In this document: positions 60,107 to 64,000 of the stretch, piece by piece
Layout: the number at the start of each line of letters is the position of its first letter
Numbering within the stretch: the first letter of the stretch is position 1
Assembly (NCBI GenBank): GCA_020635955.1
Contig: JACJYW010000014.1
Span: 3,750 to 67,749 of the forward strand
Source: Crocinitomicaceae bacterium
GTDB lineage: Bacteria > Bacteroidota > Bacteroidia > Flavobacteriales_D > Crocinitomicaceae
Direction: 5' to 3'
DNA length: 64,000 bases
Position numbers and translations under genes: made by a program
The notes under the pieces: model-generated
What the model saw: the letters and a program-made list of their open reading frames with translations, nothing else
Databases searched by the model: none
What the model was told of the DNA's origin: nothing

Positions 60107-62317
60107 CTATTGATATTCTCTTTTTCTTCTGTTATCCTCAACATCCGCTCTTTCACGAAGTGCACGGATCACAAGATTGTCTGCAGATCCTCTTTTACTT
60201 TGAGTTAAATACTGATGTTGCGCAGTATAATCAGTTGTTTCAGGAGCAGGTGTAATACCGTCAATGATACAAACAAACACTCCATTATTTCCCTGAATAG
60301 GAACTGTCATAAATCCAGTTTGTAGCTCTTCTCTAAATATTGAACCAATAACTGCAGGTTCACTTGAACCACCACCAGCAATTGAATTCGCTCCATAAGT
60401 AACTTGAGCGTTAAGAATCTGTCCATTTGTTGTTACACTTACAACATCTGCCAACGACTTTTTATTAGACATTTTTTCTATGTAGATCTTTGCTTGTTTA
60501 TCCTTTAAAGCCGGGAATTTCATTTGCTCCTTAACATCTTCGAATTTAGGTTCTCCCTCTTCAATGATGTTTGACAAGTAAGCTACAACATAGTTCTTAC
60601 CATCTAACATTGGGTCAGATATATCACCTTCCATTGCATTTTTACCAAAAGCAAATTTCATTACACGTTTTGGCTTCTCAATTCCAGTAATATAAGACTG
60701 ATTGATCCATACTCTAGAATTCATTACCGTTAAGCTGCTGTCTTCAGCCATACGATAGAAAGCAGAATCTTCTTCACTTTCGTTGACATTGTAGATGAAA
60801 TCGTAAACTCTTTCTTCGGCCATTTTCAATGTGTTTTCAGAAGGCTTAACCACTTTAGTCACCACGGCCATTTTAGGAACCACTCTTTCTCCTCTTCCCA
60901 AAACTTCTACGATATGATAACCATACGTAGTTTTCACTAATTGCAGCTGACCAATTGCACCATTAAAAGATGCATCATTGAACTCAGGTACCATTCTTCC
61001 TTCAGCAAACCATTTATATTCACCGTTAGTAGCAATTGATCCCGGATCTTCAGAAACAGTTTTAACTTTCTCAACAAAATTGTCTTTCTCTTTGATCTCT
61101 GCAATGATCTCATCACAAATTCTTTTTGCTTCTTCCTCATCTCTAGTAGCATCTATCTTAATTAAGATGTGTCTTACCCATGCTTCTTTTTCCACTTTAG
61201 CACCTGTAACTTTTGCAATGAACAATTCATTCTCCATAGTTTGAGAATTGATAGTGGCAAATGGACCAATCACATCACCAACCTGAGCATTTTGAATAGC
61301 TTCGTCAGCAGATTCAGGATACTGACTATTCCCGAAAAAAGTATCAAATACCAGACTCTCTGTTCCCATTCTGAATTCTGTTGAATCAGAACCCGCAAAA
61401 GTTGAGCTGTTAGCGCTCATAAATGAAACGTTATCATCTGTTGCGGCAAAAGCCTTTTTAAGGTTTTCCATTTCCAAAGACATTTCTTCCATGTCTTCTT
61501 TTGTGATTTCTATAGGGAAAAAGATATAATCGATATCTCTAGACTCTTGCATCTCATATTGCTTCTCACCTTTGTGTTCTTCATAGTAAGCTTTGATATC
61601 TTCATCAGTCACTTCAATTTCATCAACAGGAATATCAATGAATCTTTGAACTACGAATCGAATAGATCTCACCTCATTTGAAGCCCAATAATTATGTTTT
61701 GATTCCAATGAGTTTACAAAAAGTCCTTTAGAGATCAATGTCACATATTTATCTGCCTTTCTGGTATCTTTTAATTCATCTTCAAAAGCTTTCCATTGAG
61801 TTCTAGCCTCTAACCATTGTGCTCTTGTATTCTCATCATCCGGCTCAACTTCAAGATTATTGATGAAATTACGCACTGAATCTTTTGAAAATTCACCATT
61901 CATTCCTCTGAAAATTGGAATTTGAGCTACCCAAGGGTGAATATGATTACCATGGATCATGTCATTCAACTCAGTTGTGGTACAAACCAACCCCAACTTA
62001 TCAAATTCACGGTTCATGATGTTTCTTCTGATCACCTCGTTAAAGGCATCATCATCTGCTTTTTGCTCCTGTTTTTCAGTAATAGTAGTTCCCTGAGCAG
62101 CTGCATTATTCTTCTCACGATCTGTAAAAACAGTTCTCAATTCATCATACTGAACTTCATCAATTTCCTCTCCATATACGGTTGCAACCGGAACATACTC
62201 CATCTCACCACCACCACTATTGTTCATGAAATCAGTAAAGATGAAAGCTAACATTGCCCCACCAATAATGATAAGTAAGAGAACAGAATTTCTTTGAATT
62301 TTACCAATTATCGCCAT
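60107..62317 (-). CDS. PpiD-like periplasmic peptidyl-prolyl isomerase/foldase
   Basis: A 736-residue membrane-anchored periplasmic chaperone that helps outer-membrane and secreted proteins fold. One N-terminal helix (NSVLLLIIIGGAMLAFIFTD) is followed by a SurA-like N-terminal region. A parvulin PPIase domain (about 350-460) has EAWVRHILIKIDAT, DPGSIATNGEYKWF and TTYGYHIVEVLG. A C-terminal helical region closes it. The open frame extends to 62464, but the ATG at 62317 gives a normal N-terminus just before the helix. It ends in a strong terminator. Divergent from pdhB. Confidence 0.9.
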   Translation of the reverse strand: MAIIGKIQRNSVLLLIIIGGAMLAFIFTDFMNNSGGGEMEYVPVATVYGEEIDEVQYDELRTVFTDREKNNAAAQGTTITEKQEQKADDDAFNEVIRRNIMNREFDKLGLVCTTTELNDMIHGNHIHPWVAQIPIFRGMNGEFSKDSVRNFINNLEVEPDDENTRAQWLEARTQWKAFEDELKDTRKADKYVTLISKGLFVNSLESKHNYWASNEVRSIRFVVQRFIDIPVDEIEVTDEDIKAYYEEHKGEKQYEMQESRDIDYIFFPIEITKEDMEEMSLEMENLKKAFAATDDNVSFMSANSSTFAGSDSTEFRMGTESLVFDTFFGNSQYPESADEAIQNAQVGDVIGPFATINSQTMENELFIAKVTGAKVEKEAWVRHILIKIDATRDEEEAKRICDEIIAEIKEKDNFVEKVKTVSEDPGSIATNGEYKWFAEGRMVPEFNDASFNGAIGQLQLVKTTYGYHIVEVLGRGERVVPKMAVVTKVVKPSENTLKMAEERVYDFIYNVNESEEDSAFYRMAEDSSLTVMNSRVWINQSYITGIEKPKRVMKFAFGKNAMEGDISDPMLDGKNYVVAYLSNIIEEGEPKFEDVKEQMKFPALKDKQAKIYIEKMSNKKSLADVVSVTTNGQILNAQVTYGANSIAGGGSSEPAVIGSIFREELQTGFMTVPIQGNNGVFVCIIDGITPAPETTDYTAQHQYLTQSKRGSADNLVIRALRERADVEDNRRKREYQ

Positions 62318-62471
62318 TTCAAAAAATTTAAAAACCCGCTTGGTTAAGAACGGGGGTGCGAATATAACCCTAATCACTGAAATATAAAAGCTACTTAGGC
62401 TGAAAAAATCTTCAGAAATTTTGCTCTTGTAAAAAGTGAGGTTGTTTTTTAGCAATAAATGCAATAATTAG

Positions 62472-62479
62472 TAGCTTTA
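62472..62479 (+). promoter_or_regulatory. Possible -7 element of pdhB
   Basis: TAGCTTTA matches TAnnTTTG at seven of eight positions, 18 bases before the ATG at 62497. The -33 box is not clear. Confidence 0.3.
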
Positions 62480-62496
62480 CGCAAATTTTTTTGCAG

Positions 62497-63474
62497 ATGA
62501 AGACTGTTCAATATCGTGAAGCCCTTAGAGAGGCAATGTCAGAAGAAATGAGAGCTGACAAGCGTGTTTACCTTTTAGGTGAGGAAGTTGCTGAATACAA
62601 CGGAGCGTATAAAGTATCACAAGGAATGTTGGATGAATTTGGTCCTGAACGTGTGATAGATACTCCCATTGCCGAACTTGGTTTTGCTGGAATAGCAGTT
62701 GGATCTGCCATGAATGGATTGCGTCCTATCGTTGAATTCATGACCTGGAACTTTGCAATTCTTGCTGCCGACCAAATTATTAACTCAGCTGCAAAAATGT
62801 TGCAAATGTCTGGTGGACAAATTGGATGTCCTATTGTATTCAGAGGTGGAAACGGACAGGCTGGACAATTAGCCGCAACTCACTCTCAAAGCTTCGAAGC
62901 TTTTTATGCACATGTTCCTGGTTTGAAAGTAATTACTCCTTCAACTCCATATGATGCTAAAGGATTATTGAAAGCAGCAATTCGTGATGAAGATCCTGTT
63001 GTTTTCCTTGAATCTGAAAAAATGTATGGTGATAAGGGAGAGATTCCTGAAGGAGAATACATTATTCCTATTGGAGTAGCCGATATTAAAAGAGCTGGAA
63101 CAGATGTTACTATCGTAAGTTTTGGTAAGATCATTAAAGAAGCGCACAAGGCAGCAGAAGAATTAGAAAAAGAAGGTATCTCTTGTGAGATCATTGATCT
63201 TAGAACGATCAGACCTATTGATTTTGCCGCAGTTGTTGAATCTGTAAAGAAAACAAACCGTTGTGTGGTTGTTGAAGAGTCATGGCCATTGGCATCAATT
63301 TCTTCAGAAATTGCTTATCACCTTCAAAACTATGCATTTGATCACTTAGATGCACCGGTTAAACGTGTTACGCAAACAGATACACCTTTTGCATTCAGCC
63401 CATCTTTGATTGATGCTGCGTTACCAAATGTTCCAAGGATCATTGCCGCCATCAAATCTGTAATGTATAAGTAA
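62497..63474 (+). CDS. pdhB: Pyruvate dehydrogenase E1 component, beta subunit
   Basis: The 325-residue beta subunit of the thiamine-diphosphate-dependent E1 enzyme converts pyruvate to acetyl-CoA with E2 and E3. Motifs: LLGEEVAEYNGAYKVSQG, DTPIAELGFAGIAVG (the Glu that activates thiamine), FMTWNFAILAADQI, FRGGNGQAGQLAATHSQSFE and the C-terminal VVEESWPLASISSEIA. The ATG at 62497 is preferred to a TTG six bases upstream. The E1 alpha and E2 genes are not in the window. Branched-chain oxoacid E1 is the alternative. Confidence 0.93.
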   Translation: MKTVQYREALREAMSEEMRADKRVYLLGEEVAEYNGAYKVSQGMLDEFGPERVIDTPIAELGFAGIAVGSAMNGLRPIVEFMTWNFAILAADQIINSAAKMLQMSGGQIGCPIVFRGGNGQAGQLAATHSQSFEAFYAHVPGLKVITPSTPYDAKGLLKAAIRDEDPVVFLESEKMYGDKGEIPEGEYIIPIGVADIKRAGTDVTIVSFGKIIKEAHKAAEELEKEGISCEIIDLRTIRPIDFAAVVESVKKTNRCVVVEESWPLASISSEIAYHLQNYAFDHLDAPVKRVTQTDTPFAFSPSLIDAALPNVPRIIAAIKSVMYK

Positions 63475-63488
63475 TACTTGTAACACTG

Positions 63489-64000
63489 ATGATCGATAGG
63501 ATCCATCAGCTGATCAAGCGTTCTGAAACTCCTCCTGATTCTGTAATAGAATTGTTGAACAATACTTTAATTGGTACTGAAGGGATGCTCTATCAATTAA
63601 TGGATACAAAAACCAAGATCCATGAATTGGTTGATCCGCACTTTCTATACATGGAAAGAAATGGAAAGGCGATTGGAAATATTACCATATGTGAACGCCC
63701 CATTACCTTGAATGATCAAAAGCAAGATTCTCTGTATATCCGATATTTTGCATTTGACACCATTTTTCAAGGTGGGTCTGAAAAAGGAAGATCAAACTCA
63801 TCCTTCCATACTTACTTCAAATCACTTTTCGAAACCAGCAATTTTGATCCACTTGATCCAGAAAGCAAAAAGTCTATTTATTGGGCGTTTATTGATCCTC
63901 AAAATATGCGCTCATTTAATATGAATGAACGATTTGGATTTCAAACCATTGGCCGATTTCACACTTATTCATTTTCAAGGATCACACCTAAAAAAATATC
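63489..64000 (+). CDS. Partial gene, GNAT-like in pattern, open to the window end
   Basis: An open frame from the ATG at 63489 with no stop before base 64000 (170 codons). The sequence ends near NMRSFNMNERFGFQTIGRFH, which resembles the C-terminal motif of GNAT acetyltransferases (a conserved Asn followed by FGF). The earlier ERNGKAIGNITIC is compatible with a GNAT strand. The assignment is tentative because the 3' end is missing. Confidence 0.6.
   Translation, partial: MIDRIHQLIKRSETPPDSVIELLNNTLIGTEGMLYQLMDTKTKIHELVDPHFLYMERNGKAIGNITICERPITLNDQKQDSLYIRYFAFDTIFQGGSEKGRSNSSFHTYFKSLFETSNFDPLDPESKKSIYWAFIDPQNMRSFNMNERFGFQTIGRFHTYSFSRITPKKI

Noticed and set aside
1..64000. Search for CRISPR arrays, defence systems, prophage or transposase genes
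   Set aside because: No regular spaced direct repeats, nuclease/helicase clusters or transposase motifs were seen; the only mobile-like items are the two palindromic repeats.
1..64000. tRNA or rRNA genes
   Set aside because: No intergenic segment shows a tRNA cloverleaf with a TTCRA arm, or rRNA sequence.

Overview
This 64 kb window is a chromosomal segment of a marine-type Bacteroidetes bacterium, most likely from the order Flavobacteriales. The support is: AT-rich DNA with few Shine-Dalgarno sites; several matches to the Bacteroidetes TAnnTTTG promoter element; two secreted enzymes ending in type IX secretion (T9SS) sorting domains; a GldA-type gliding ABC ATPase; a TonB-dependent receptor with a carboxypeptidase-regulatory N-terminus; many short-signal lipoproteins; and families common in this phylum (DUF3667, DUF4837, DUF6498, bacterial GH3). 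I see no phage, integrase, insertion-sequence transposase, CRISPR array, rRNA or tRNA gene. The window is mostly a dense core genome.

Layout. 1-8.6 kb: the 3' part of dnaG, an MscS channel, a membrane-anchored FMN glutamate-synthase-like protein, an aquaporin with an altered second NPA box, polA and a flavodoxin. 8.6-26 kb: a metallophosphoesterase, lipoproteins, a TPR-SpoIIE phosphatase with a relic of a second copy of its 3' end, a T9SS-secreted CocE-type hydrolase, a three-gene operon ending in an HExxH lipoprotein, recJ, hutI, small membrane proteins and gldA. Two copies of a palindromic, MITE-like intergenic repeat lie at 8.65 and 23.2 kb. 26-39 kb: an operon of aldehyde dehydrogenase, S41 protease and a helical secreted protein, then tatA-gatA-mltD, a DUF4837 lipoprotein and a GH3 protein. 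39-41.5 kb: a T9SS-secreted M14 carboxypeptidase.

41.5-53.7 kb is the most coherent functional block and looks like a phosphate-acquisition island. It has two paralogous PhoB-type response regulators without a histidine kinase, a TonB-dependent receptor, a beta-helix lipoprotein, an OprO/OprP-type porin, a ChrA-type transporter and a divergently transcribed Na/Pi cotransporter. The cotransporter carries an extra periplasmic domain of about 225 residues. Upstream of one regulator and of the beta-helix lipoprotein are 7-bp repeats (TGTTAAG and variants) with an 11-bp period, the geometry of a Pho box. The proposed route is porin or receptor at the outer membrane, lipoprotein capture, and cotransport across the inner membrane under the response regulators. 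The substrate is inferred, not shown.

53.7-64 kb: a second S41 protease with a dCMP deaminase, rsgA (apparently starting at a non-AUG codon)-dtd-glycosyltransferase 9, an acyl-CoA thioesterase, a PpiD/SurA-type foldase, the pyruvate dehydrogenase E1 beta gene and a partial acetyltransferase-like gene cut by the window end.
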